From NCBI GenBank assembly GCA_946482635.1, contig CAMLSG010000016.1, forward strand, positions 1 to 40,913: DNA of 40,913 nucleotides, given 5' to 3'. The position numbers and the translations under genes are program-made. The DNA comes from an uncultured Duganella sp. (GTDB lineage Bacteria > Pseudomonadota > Gammaproteobacteria > Burkholderiales > Burkholderiaceae). Numbering within the stretch: the first letter of the stretch is position 1; every line of letters starts with the position of its first letter. Shown piece after piece: positions 1-6,705 of the stretch. The notes under the pieces are model-generated. The model ran no database searches. It worked only from the letters and a program-made list of their open reading frames with translations, and was not told where the DNA came from.

Positions 1-55
1 GACGTGCGACGCTGGAAGCAGGAATCCCCGTCCTTTAGGGCGGGGAGGACGTCAA
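1..55 (+). mobile_element. Right end of an IS200/IS605-family (TnpB) element
   Basis: A GC-rich hairpin lies at 26-45: arms 26-33 and 38-45 pair over 8 bp with one G-T wobble around a TTTA loop. It is followed by GGAGGACGTCAA at 44-55. This hairpin plus GTCAA tail is the characteristic right end of IS200/IS605/IS1341-type elements, where it also forms the 3' part of the TnpB guide (omega) RNA. The body of the element lies left of the window, so the boundary is put near 54-55. The family assignment comes from recognising the end, not from seeing a whole transposase. Confidence 0.6.
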
Positions 56-81
56 TTCCCTTCGTGGAAGTTCGAAGGTAA
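1..81 (+). CDS. tnpB: C-terminal end of TnpB (partial, 5' end outside window)
   Basis: An open frame runs from the left edge to a TAA at 79-81 and reads through the element's terminal hairpin. The segment encoded by the hairpin contains WKQESPSFRAG, which resembles the usual tail of IS200/IS605 TnpB proteins, the RNA-guided nucleases. Only 26 residues are visible, so no catalytic residue can be checked. The last residues, after about position 55, would come from host DNA. The frame could also be fortuitous if the real tnpB stop lies before the window. Confidence 0.4.
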   Translation, partial: DVRRWKQESPSFRAGRTSIPFVEVRR

Positions 82-526
82 CGTTGAACTGCCTTGGCGG
101 AAGAGGTTCAAGGTAGCGCCCTCCATCCCGGTAAAAGCCGCTCGTGCCTTGAGCCGTCGTGCCATCAATCCGTACTGCCAGGCATTCGCGGCTGAAGGTC
201 GCCCGAATACTGAATTGCGTTACCGTCCAGGTATCGAATTCACCATCGGCAGGGTGGCCAAGTGGGCCGTTATTGAAAGAGCCAACGTTGGTTCCGGAAA
301 TGGAGTATTCGGCGCTGCGCTTCGGATTTTCCCACAGGCCCGATCGCAACATGTTCCTGCTCAATGGATGAAGGTACAACGTTTGCCCGCGTGCTCCAGG
401 TATTGACTGATCTGCGGCGCGAAGTTGAATAGTCTGCACTTCGTCGTAGAAGTACAGCGACAAGTTCTCGGCGAGCAGGGAACCGTCAATTTCGAAACGT
501 CCTTCAAGTTTGAATTCCGACTCCAC
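35..526 (-). CDS. Hypothetical protein, 3' end replaced by IS element
   Basis: A 163-residue protein of unknown function. The start is set at the GTG at 524-526 because AGGAG sits 7 nt upstream of it on the minus strand; the longer reading back to 727 overlaps the upstream gene and has no ribosome binding site. The product is soluble and beta-rich in appearance, with no signal peptide or membrane segment. Its final residues (ELTSSPP) and stop codon lie within the terminal hairpin of the IS200/IS605 element, so the natural C-terminus has probably been lost and the gene is a truncated version. It follows the 591-1079 gene by 64 nt on the same strand and may share its transcript. I do not recognise a family. 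Confidence 0.6.
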   Translation of the reverse strand: MESEFKLEGRFEIDGSLLAENLSLYFYDEVQTIQLRAADQSIPGARGQTLYLHPLSRNMLRSGLWENPKRSAEYSISGTNVGSFNNGPLGHPADGEFDTWTVTQFSIRATFSRECLAVRIDGTTAQGTSGFYRDGGRYLEPLPPRQFNVTFELPRRELTSSPP

Positions 527-590
527 CGCTCTGCTCCTGAAAAAATCGTTTATGTCGCCGGGCCTGCGCCCTTCATGCCGCGCCCGGAAA

Positions 591-1079
591 CTATGTGTCG
601 TATTCACCGCTATCCCATGGCTCGAAGAAGGCCATGTAATTACCCGGTTGGACTTCGACGGCCCAAACGTCGTCTTCGTCTTCTGGCGTACGAAGAACCA
701 GGCCGAAGGTCGTGCCGAATTTTTCAATTGCGAAAGGCGCCACTTCGATCCGCTGGTAGTTCAATGGCCCGAGGTCGGCCAAATGCTTGGCGCATAGCGC
801 CTGCCTGGCCGAATCGTCCATTGCTTCCCTGGTGCCAAAGCTGTCGATTCGGGCTTCGATCAACGCGCCGGTCTCGTCGAACAAGTAGAGGGCAACAAAC
901 TCTTCTCCTTTTCGCCCGTGGATGGCCGGCTCGAATGGACAGGTCAGGAAGAATTGCCGGCCGTCTTCCGTCTTCCCTACAAACTCGGCGTGGTAATCGT
1001 CGTGGTCAATCGCGACAAGTACCGGTTGGCCCGGCGGGACTGTCACTGGGGAGATTCCTGCAATCTGGTCAGCGCCCAT
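591..1079 (-). CDS. Conserved hypothetical protein with terminal W-D-x-G-x-Y-D-T motif
   Basis: A 162-residue acidic soluble protein. The reading frame is open back to 1172, but that start lies inside the terminator of the next gene, so ATG 1077-1079 is preferred; it lacks a clear Shine-Dalgarno sequence. The protein has a beta-rich first half (YHAEFVGKTEDGRQFF) and ends in PWDSGEYDT preceded by VQPGNYMAFFE. Similar endings occur in small proteins that are sometimes annotated as HycA-like regulators, but this is recollection of a motif and no function is claimed. An AT-rich stretch at about 1080-1150 probably carries the promoter. It lies next to the IS-truncated gene in a stretch of lower GC than the rest of the window. 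Confidence 0.6.
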   Translation of the reverse strand: MGADQIAGISPVTVPPGQPVLVAIDHDDYHAEFVGKTEDGRQFFLTCPFEPAIHGRKGEEFVALYLFDETGALIEARIDSFGTREAMDDSARQALCAKHLADLGPLNYQRIEVAPFAIEKFGTTFGLVLRTPEDEDDVWAVEVQPGNYMAFFEPWDSGEYDT

Positions 1080-1156
1080 TTTGATATCAAAGAAATATTG
1101 CGAAATTGCAATTGGCAGTATGACATTAAGCGGGGAAAACGCCAATCCCGGCGCTG

Positions 1157-1190
1157 AAAAGAAAAAGGGCATGAATCACTTCATGCCCTT
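1157..1190 (-). terminator. Rho-independent terminator of the TIM-barrel/PhyH operon
   Basis: An 11-bp perfect stem (1165-1175 with 1180-1190) encloses a TCAC loop. On the minus strand it is followed by a U-rich tail interrupted by one C. It begins 26 nt after the stop codon of the 1216-2034 gene. Confidence 0.85.
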
Positions 1191-1215
1191 GGCTTGCGGA
1201 GGGGAGGGGCGAGCG

Positions 1216-2034
1216 TTACATGCAGTAGCGCTTGCGCAGCAGCTCCAGCATCGCGACGTTCTGGTCCCAGGCGTTGCTGACCGGCTGGCCGGTGTAAGGC
1301 AGGGTGAAGGTGTACGGTGCAGGGCCGAATTCCGGCGTGAGCGTCATGCGTTCGGCGCCGTCGTTGCGGCGCAGTTCGATGATGCGGTCCCACCAGGCCA
1401 GGTGGGCTTTCAGCGCGTCGGCATTTTCCGGCGCGCGGAAGTCGGCGACCTGCGGGCCTTGCTGGTGGCCGATGCGGGCGTGGATATGGCGCACGCGTGG
1501 CAGCACTTTGGCAAGGGTCAGCTCCTGGTCTTCCAGCAGGGATTCGCAGGCCACGCACCAGTGCGAGAGGTCGGCGTTCAGGTGCAGTTGCGGCAGGCGG
1601 TCGAGGTAGGGCAGCAGAAGCATTGGATGGCCGCTGAAGCGGCTGCGGTGAATCTCGTGCACCACCGGCACGCCATATTCCTTCGAGATGCCGGCGGCGA
1701 GGGCGATCAGTTCTTCGTTCTGCTTCGGCGTGTACCAATCCTTGCCGGTGTGCGAGTTGACCAGCACCGGCTGTACCTCGCAGGCGTTGCGCAGCAGTTC
1801 TTCGAGCGCCTGTTTATGCGCGTCGAAGTCGCTGTGGAACACTGTCTCCCATTGCGCGACAATCAAATCCAAACCGGCGTTGGCCACCTTGTAGACCCAG
1901 TTGTCGCGCTGTGCGCGGTCCAGCGGCAGCGACATTTCAATGCCGTCGAAGCCGGCCTCTTTTACCTTGGCGATGAAAACGTCCGGCGGCAGGTCGTTGC
2001 TGCCCCAGTGCGGCGCGAAGATGCTGACTTTCAC
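1216..2034 (-). CDS. Sugar phosphate isomerase/epimerase family TIM-barrel protein
   Basis: A 272-residue protein of the xylose isomerase-like TIM-barrel superfamily (PF01261). Candidate metal and catalytic residues are H95 (NSHTGKDWY), E127 (VVHEIHRSR), D155/H158 (LNADLSHW), H185 (HIHARIG) and E235 (LTPEFGP). These fit a divalent-metal sugar epimerase or isomerase, or a related dehydratase. The start is the GTG at 2032-2034, which overlaps the TGA of the upstream dioxygenase gene as GTGA and has GAGG just upstream; the longer open frame to 2334 is antisense-like noise inside phyH. The overlap implies translational coupling with PhyH. The protein is probably cytoplasmic. The substrate cannot be read from the sequence. 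Confidence 0.85.
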   Translation of the reverse strand: MKVSIFAPHWGSNDLPPDVFIAKVKEAGFDGIEMSLPLDRAQRDNWVYKVANAGLDLIVAQWETVFHSDFDAHKQALEELLRNACEVQPVLVNSHTGKDWYTPKQNEELIALAAGISKEYGVPVVHEIHRSRFSGHPMLLLPYLDRLPQLHLNADLSHWCVACESLLEDQELTLAKVLPRVRHIHARIGHQQGPQVADFRAPENADALKAHLAWWDRIIELRRNDGAERMTLTPEFGPAPYTFTLPYTGQPVSNAWDQNVAMLELLRKRYCM

Positions 2035-2870
2035 AGGAAGCCTCGCACGGGGAAGGAGGCATCGCGCTGGATCCAGTTGCGGCTGGAGTACTCGGTGCGG
2101 CCGTCGGTCACGTGGAGCGTGTAGGCGTGGCGCGAGACCGGCGAGCGGTTCGGGGCGCTGTAGTGCGGCAGCAGGCCGTGGAAGCAGACCAGCGAACCGG
2201 CCTTGCATTCGAGCGGCACGGCGGTGGCGTCGGTTGGCCACGGAGTGTTGTCCAGTTTTTCCACGCTTACCTGGTCGCCTTCGCGGATGAAGCGCTCGCG
2301 CAGGGGTGAACGGTGGCCGCCCGGTTCGGCCCACATGCAGCCGTTTTCCAGCGTGGCGTCTTCCAGCGCGAACCAGAAGGTGGTGACACTGATTGGCGTG
2401 GTGTCGAAGTAGGTGGCGTCCTGGTGCCAGCGCACTTCGCCGCCGATGCCGGGCTGCTTGAAGATATACATCGATTGCCAGACCTGCGGTTCGGCCAGGC
2501 CGATATCGCGGGCGATCTGCTCCAGGCGCGCGTCGGCAGTGAAGGCGCGGAAGGCCGGGTCCAGGTCGTGCATGGCATGGCCGATCTTGTTGATCGACAG
2601 TTCCTTGGCCTGTTTCAGCTGGCCGTCCGGACCGAAGGCTTCTTCTTCAAAGAAGCAGCGCACGGTGTTGTCCGAGCCCAGGAAGTAGTCGTCGGCCTTC
2701 TTTTCCTGCTCCTTGGTGGTGAAGATGCCTTGTGCAACTGCCGGATCGAAGTCGTTCACGACTTGTGCGGCGCGGGCGCGCAGGGCCGCGATTTCTTGCG
2801 CGGTCTTGAAGCCGGGGATGACGATGAAGCCATCCTTGGCGTATTGGGCTTTCTGGGCGTCGGTCAGCAT
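2031..2870 (-). CDS. Phytanoyl-CoA dioxygenase (PhyH) family oxygenase
   Basis: A 279-residue Fe(II)/2-oxoglutarate-dependent dioxygenase of the PhyH family (PF05721). The facial triad is visible: H149 and D151 in WHQDATYF, and the distal H236 in LLPHYSAPN. R247, eleven residues on, fits the 2-oxoglutarate carboxylate-binding arginine. The family hydroxylates diverse small molecules; few bacterial members act on phytanoyl-CoA, and the substrate here is unknown. ATG 2868-2870 is preceded by AAGGAG at ideal spacing. It is first gene of a two-gene operon with the TIM-barrel protein and is divergent from the LysR regulator. This suggests that LysR controls the pair and that the two enzymes act on one catabolic substrate. 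Confidence 0.9.
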   Translation of the reverse strand: MLTDAQKAQYAKDGFIVIPGFKTAQEIAALRARAAQVVNDFDPAVAQGIFTTKEQEKKADDYFLGSDNTVRCFFEEEAFGPDGQLKQAKELSINKIGHAMHDLDPAFRAFTADARLEQIARDIGLAEPQVWQSMYIFKQPGIGGEVRWHQDATYFDTTPISVTTFWFALEDATLENGCMWAEPGGHRSPLRERFIREGDQVSVEKLDNTPWPTDATAVPLECKAGSLVCFHGLLPHYSAPNRSPVSRHAYTLHVTDGRTEYSSRNWIQRDASFPVRGFL

Positions 2871-2897
2871 GTGGTGCTCCTTTTCTTAATGTAGGTC

Positions 2898-2926
2898 ATT
2901 GTAGGGAAGCCATTGGATGCGAACAA
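2898..2926 (-). promoter_or_regulatory. Putative sigma70 promoter of the phyH operon
   Basis: On the minus strand the -35 is TTGTTC (2921-2926) and the -10 is TACAAT (2898-2903), with exactly 17 nt between them. Transcription would start near 2891, about 20 nt before the PhyH ATG. The -10 matches at 5 of 6 positions and the -35 is weak, which fits an activated promoter. Confidence 0.45.
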
Positions 2927-2944
2927 TGCGCAAACGGTTGACAC

Positions 2945-2967
2945 ATTGTCTTCAAAATAGAGACAAT
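2945..2967. promoter_or_regulatory. Inverted repeat, probable LysR-type operator
   Basis: ATTGTCT (2945-2951) and AGACAAT (2961-2967) form a perfect 7-bp inverted repeat with a 9-nt spacer. It contains the T-N11-A pattern typical of LysR-family binding sites. It lies 8 nt before the LysR start codon and just upstream of the divergent phyH promoter, as expected for an autoregulatory, divergently acting site. A TTGACA hexamer at 2938-2943 overlaps the region. Confidence 0.6.
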
Positions 2968-2974
2968 CGGCGCC

Positions 2975-3910
2975 ATGGACCAGCTCAAGGCAATGGAAAT
3001 CTTCGTGGAGGTGGCGCGCCAGCGCAGCTTCAGCGGCGCCGCGCGCCGGCTTGGCATGACGCGCGCCATGGTGAGCAAGCATGTGATCGCGCTGGAAGAG
3101 CGGCTCAATGCGCGCTTGTTGCACCGTTCCACGCGCGACGTGAGCCTGACTGACGCGGGGCAGGCTTACCTGGAACCTTGTGCACTGGCGGTGCTGCAGG
3201 CGCAGGAAGCTGCGCGGGTGGTGACGCATGCAGGCATCGAGCTGGCGGGGCCGCTGAGGATACAGGCGCCTTCCAGTTTCGGCAGCGAGTGGCTGGCCGA
3301 TGCAGTGGCGCGATTCAGCCTGCCGCACCCGCAGTTGTCGCCTTTGCTGCATGTGGACGATGCCCTGCTCGATCCGATCGAGCATGGCTTCGACCTGACG
3401 ATCAGGGTGGGCGGGATTCCGGATAGCCGTGCCCTGGCGATCAGGCCCCTGGCGCCTTGCCGTGGCGTGCTGTGTGCGTCGCCGGCCTACCTGGCGCGGG
3501 CAGGGCGGCCGGAGGTGCCGGAGGATCTGCATCGCCACCAGTGCCTGCATTTCAGCCACCTGACCGGCGGCATTGCGTGGCACTTTGCGCGAGGGGAGGA
3601 GCAGGCCACGATACGTGTGACGCCTGCCTTCACCGCCAACAATGGGATGGTGCTGCAGCACGCTGCGTTGCGCGGGCTGGGCATCGTCTACACGACGACT
3701 TTCCTGGCCTGGCGCGACATTATCGAAGGCCGCCTGGTGCCGGTACTGGCCGATTGGGAACTGCCCCTGAATCACTTGAGCGCCCTGTACCCGGCCACGC
3801 GCCAGCTTTCGCCAAAGGTGAGGGCGCTGATCGATTTCCTGGTGGCGGAATACCAGCCGGTGCCCCCTTGGGACAAGGCCTTGGCAGATGCGGGATTGCT
3901 AAATATATAA
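2975..3910 (+). CDS. LysR-family transcriptional regulator
   Basis: A 311-residue LysR-type regulator. An N-terminal winged helix-turn-helix occupies about residues 1-60 (FVEVARQRSFSGAARRLGM, then VSKHVIALEERLNARLLHR). A LysR substrate-binding domain follows at about 90-295, with features common to the CrgA/DsdC-like group such as LRIQAPSSFG and RPLAP. ATG 2975 opens directly with the canonical MDQLKAMEIF. It is transcribed divergently from the PhyH/TIM-barrel operon across a 104-bp region holding an inverted repeat, so control of that operon and of itself is likely. The effector is unknown. The DUF418 gene begins 7 nt after its stop and may be co-transcribed. Confidence 0.92.
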   Translation: MDQLKAMEIFVEVARQRSFSGAARRLGMTRAMVSKHVIALEERLNARLLHRSTRDVSLTDAGQAYLEPCALAVLQAQEAARVVTHAGIELAGPLRIQAPSSFGSEWLADAVARFSLPHPQLSPLLHVDDALLDPIEHGFDLTIRVGGIPDSRALAIRPLAPCRGVLCASPAYLARAGRPEVPEDLHRHQCLHFSHLTGGIAWHFARGEEQATIRVTPAFTANNGMVLQHAALRGLGIVYTTTFLAWRDIIEGRLVPVLADWELPLNHLSALYPATRQLSPKVRALIDFLVAEYQPVPPWDKALADAGLLNI

Positions 3911-3911
3911 T
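3881..3911 (+). promoter_or_regulatory. Possible internal promoter for the DUF418 gene
   Basis: TTGGCA (3881-3886) is followed by TATATA at 17 nt, or by TATAAT (3906-3911) at 19 nt, overlapping the end of the LysR gene. Transcription from here would start at or within a few bases of the DUF418 ATG at 3918, giving a very short leader or none. Confidence 0.3.
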
Positions 3912-3917
3912 CAAGGG

Positions 3918-5099
3918 ATGAACCAGTCCCGCCTACTCAATGTCGACGCCTTGCGCGGTTTTGCGCTGCTGGGTATTTTGGCCGTCAATATCTGGCTGTT
4001 TGCCGATCCCTATTTTGCATCGGGCATGAACAACCCGCCTTATGCGGGTGCGCTGGATGTTGCCGTGCGCTTCGTCGTCGCGCTGCTGTTCGAAACCAAG
4101 TTCTACCTGCTGTTCTCCTTCCTGTTTGGCTACAGCTTCACTTTGCAGATGGCGGCGGCTGAGCGCGCCGGCGCGGCGTTCCGGCCGCGCATGCTGCGCC
4201 GCTCGGCGGGGCTCGTGATGCTTGGCGTGCTGCATGGCTGCCTGCTGTTCTATGGCGACATCCTGCACTTGTATGGCTTGCTGTGCTTCCTGCTCCTGGC
4301 CCTGTACGGCAGGCAGCGGCGCGCGATGGAAATTGCAGCAGTGCTGCTGCTGTTGGCCGCCTTGATGCTGGCGGCGCTGGGCGTGCTAGTCCTGCTCGGG
4401 GGCGAGGGTACGCCCGACCTGAAGCCCGTGTTTGCGAAACTGGCGGCCTTCCATGGCGATGCACGCAGCACGCAGGCTTATGTCGCCGGCGAATTCCCCT
4501 CGACGGTGGCTTTGCTGCTGTTTGGCCAGGGGCCAAGTGCGTTCGCCATGTTCCTGCTTGGGATGGCGGCGGGGCGCGAGCAATTGTTCGCCAGGGTAGA
4601 GGTGTTGCGCGCCTGGCTTCCGCGCATCCTGCGGCTTGGCGTGCTGGGTGGCGCCGGCGCCTTGTTTTACGCCCTGGCTTCCGAGATTGCGCCCGGCGGG
4701 GCCATGATCATCTTCGCCACCGCGCTCAGCGTGCTGACCGCGCCTTTGCTGACCGCAGCCTACGTCGCAGGGTTGCTGATGCTGTTCGACAGCCGTTACG
4801 GACCACGCGTGATTGCGGCCCTGGCCCCAATGGGCAAGCTCGCGCTAAGCAATTACCTGATGCAGTCGCTGGTCATGGCCTTGCTGTTCACCGGCTACGG
4901 CACGCGCCTGTGCGGAGAACTGCCTCCAATCGCCGTTCTTGCGCTGGTACCTGCAATTTACCTCACGCAAATGGCCATCAGCGCGTGGTGGCTCAAGCAT
5001 CACACCTACGGCCCCGCCGAATGGCTGCTGCGTGCCATCACCAACTGGCAGTTTCCGCCAGCCTCACGAATCCGGATAAATGAAACCAATGGGACGTGA
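3918..5099 (+). CDS. DUF418 family integral membrane protein
   Basis: A 393-residue polytopic membrane protein with about ten hydrophobic segments. The opening LLNVDALRGFALLGIL and the closing HHTYGPAEWLLRAIT are hallmarks of DUF418 (YeiB-type) proteins of the acyltransferase-3-like membrane superfamily. Their biochemical role is not established; transport or membrane acylation has been proposed. The ATG follows the LysR stop by 7 nt with only AAGGG almost adjacent, so the ribosome binding site is poor. The last eleven residues and the stop codon are encoded by the antisense of the decayed ORF6N gene (overlap 5064-5099), so the original C-terminus has probably been replaced. The core family domain ends before this and appears intact. 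Confidence 0.85.
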   Translation: MNQSRLLNVDALRGFALLGILAVNIWLFADPYFASGMNNPPYAGALDVAVRFVVALLFETKFYLLFSFLFGYSFTLQMAAAERAGAAFRPRMLRRSAGLVMLGVLHGCLLFYGDILHLYGLLCFLLLALYGRQRRAMEIAAVLLLLAALMLAALGVLVLLGGEGTPDLKPVFAKLAAFHGDARSTQAYVAGEFPSTVALLLFGQGPSAFAMFLLGMAAGREQLFARVEVLRAWLPRILRLGVLGGAGALFYALASEIAPGGAMIIFATALSVLTAPLLTAAYVAGLLMLFDSRYGPRVIAALAPMGKLALSNYLMQSLVMALLFTGYGTRLCGELPPIAVLALVPAIYLTQMAISAWWLKHHTYGPAEWLLRAITNWQFPPASRIRINETNGT

Positions 5100-5541
5100 G
5101 GGCTTCGATTCTGGCGTGGATGCCAATTTGCGAAGTACCTCAAAGATTTGTGCCATTTGAAGTTCAGTCTGACCTTCAAACGTGCCTTGCCGATGCATCA
5201 GGACCTCAAGTCGCGCTTCAAGTATGGCCAAGGCATGCGCAAAATCATTGTGCGATTCTAAGGTCTGGCGAAACTGGACGAAGGCACGCACGACGTAGAA
5301 CCTCTGTTGCTTGTGGACTGTTGAGGATTGTGGCTGCCATGATGGCACCATGTTCGGTGAACGCATATGGACAATGCCTTCGACCTCCTCGTCCATGAGG
5401 AGGCGCTTTTGAGTCAACATTCTGCGACCTTAAGTCAGAGAACTCCTCCGGACTTAGCTGAAACATGAAATCATGTGGAAAGCGAGCGAGGTTGCGGCGC
5501 ACTTGCTCGTATGAACGCCGGATTGGGCTTTGAGGTCGCAA
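5064..5541 (-). pseudogene. Decayed ORF6N-domain (phage antirepressor-like) DNA-binding protein
   Basis: Two overlapping frames together spell an ORF6N-type protein. The first (5541 to about 5300) carries RRNLARFPHDFMFQLSPEEF, DLRSQNV, GGRRHCPYAFTEHGAIMAA and NSPQATEV. The second (about 5300 to 5064) continues with YVVRAFVQFRQTLE, a helical segment and KPSRPIGFIYPDS. Deleting one base near 5296-5300 would rejoin them, so a single +1 frameshift is the lesion. The first roughly 40 residues of a normal ORF6N protein, which precede the RRNL motif, are missing. Family members are phage or mobile-element proteins of the KilA-N/ORF6N group. Base composition is lower in GC than the neighbours, consistent with acquisition. 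A perfect palindrome sits at its truncated 5' end. Confidence 0.8.
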
Positions 5542-5555
5542 ATTGCGACCTCAAA
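5529..5555. repeat. Perfect 13-bp palindrome at the ORF6N remnant
   Basis: Arms at 5529-5541 and 5543-5555 are exactly complementary around a single A. The arm reads TTTGAGGTCGCAA. Read on the minus strand it would encode LRSQFATSK, a close copy of the LRSQNVDSK motif inside the same pseudogene about 100 bp downstream. It ends 12 bp before the M29 peptidase stop codon, so it could also act as a transcript-end hairpin, although no T-run follows. Confidence 0.8.
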
Positions 5556-5567
5556 CGGCACGAGTGA

Positions 5568-6596
5568 TTAGGTTGTTGTTGCCCAGCCGCCGTCGCGGTA
5601 GACCTGGTCGCCGTCGAGGTAGACCGCGTCGGTCTGGACGAAGACGTCGACGTGGAAGCGGGCGTCCTTGCGCTTGAACTGGGGCTTCTGGTACTGGCCA
5701 TGCTTGGCCCCCAGCGAGAGGTGGATGCCGCACATGCGCTCATAGGTGCCGATGTCGTCCACGGTGCGTTCGCGCGAGAAGGCGCGGTTCATGCCGAAGC
5801 CAAGCTCTCGCACCCACACTTCGCCCTCATGCGCGCGGATGATCGCCAGCATATTGTCGAACTCCGGCGTGCTGTTTTCGGCGCCGACCACGCGGCCTTT
5901 TTCCACGATCATGGTGATCGGCGTGGCCGGGCGGTTGACGTGGAACGTGGTGTCGCCGAACACAAAGACTTTGGCGCGGCCGTTGACCGACTCCAGGTCC
6001 TGCGCTTCGGTGAACACTTCGCCGATCGGGAACAGGCCGCCGACGTTTTTCATGGCGCTGTAGTCGCCGATATTCAGCTTGGCTTCTTCAAACGGCGATC
6101 CGAACACCAGCCGTTCGCCGCCGCTCTCCACCACGCCCGACTGCGCGCGTTCGATGCGCGCCTTCAAGGCGTGCCCCACGCCGCGATAGTAAGCCGGGTC
6201 GTAAGCCAGTGCGTCAATATAGACAAGACCTTGTTCGCCCGGCATGCGCGACAAATGCATATGCTCCATCACCTTCAGCCCACGCTTGAACAGCTCCATG
6301 CGGATGCGGTATTCGTTCAGGCGGAAGCTGGTGGTTTGCACCAGGACGACCAGGTCGCCCGCCTGTAGTTGCTCGAAAGCCGCAAGTACGTCCGCCGGCT
6401 GCACCGTATCGAAGTCGATGAAGCGGCCTTCGGGCAGGGCCGCGCGGTAGGCCTCGGACAACACTTGCGACAGCGGGCTGCGCAGGTCGAACACCACCAA
6501 AGCCTTTTGTGGCGGGGCGTATTCGATGGCGTGGGTCAGCAGGTCGCGTACATTGCGGGCAGCCGAAACGCTGGCGGCAGGTGGAAAAGCTGTCAT
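5568..6596 (-). CDS. M29-like metallopeptidase (leucyl aminopeptidase-type)
   Basis: A 342-residue protein related to the M29 thermophilic aminopeptidase/NicX-like family. Candidate metal ligands in the expected order are E193 (PIGEVFTEA), E264 (VRELGFGMN), H292 (CGIHLSLGAKHG), H315 and D317 (RFHVDVFV). The spacing is close to that of M29 enzymes. The open frame extends to 6851, but the upstream part runs antisense through the neighbouring gene, so ATG 6594-6596 is chosen; its ribosome binding site is not obvious. No signal peptide is seen, so it is probably cytoplasmic. Peptide or cyclic-amide hydrolysis is inferred from family only; NicX relatives are dioxygenases, so the exact reaction is open. 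It is divergent from 6706-7161. Confidence 0.75.
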   Translation of the reverse strand: MTAFPPAASVSAARNVRDLLTHAIEYAPPQKALVVFDLRSPLSQVLSEAYRAALPEGRFIDFDTVQPADVLAAFEQLQAGDLVVLVQTTSFRLNEYRIRMELFKRGLKVMEHMHLSRMPGEQGLVYIDALAYDPAYYRGVGHALKARIERAQSGVVESGGERLVFGSPFEEAKLNIGDYSAMKNVGGLFPIGEVFTEAQDLESVNGRAKVFVFGDTTFHVNRPATPITMIVEKGRVVGAENSTPEFDNMLAIIRAHEGEVWVRELGFGMNRAFSRERTVDDIGTYERMCGIHLSLGAKHGQYQKPQFKRKDARFHVDVFVQTDAVYLDGDQVYRDGGWATTT

Positions 6597-6647
6597 TATC
6601 AGGCTATAAAGAGGATGAGGCATGCGCATTATACGGCGTGCCGCTGC

Positions 6648-6676
6648 TTGAACCGGAAAGGGGGGCGAGGTAGAAT
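6648..6676 (+). promoter_or_regulatory. Sigma70-type promoter for the 6706 gene
   Basis: TTGAAC (6648-6653) and TAGAAT (6671-6676) are separated by exactly 17 nt. The predicted start near 6683 leaves a leader of about 23 nt that contains GGGGAG before the ATG at 6706. Confidence 0.6.
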
Positions 6677-6705
6677 CGGACGAATATAGCCGGGGAGAAA
6701 CATTG

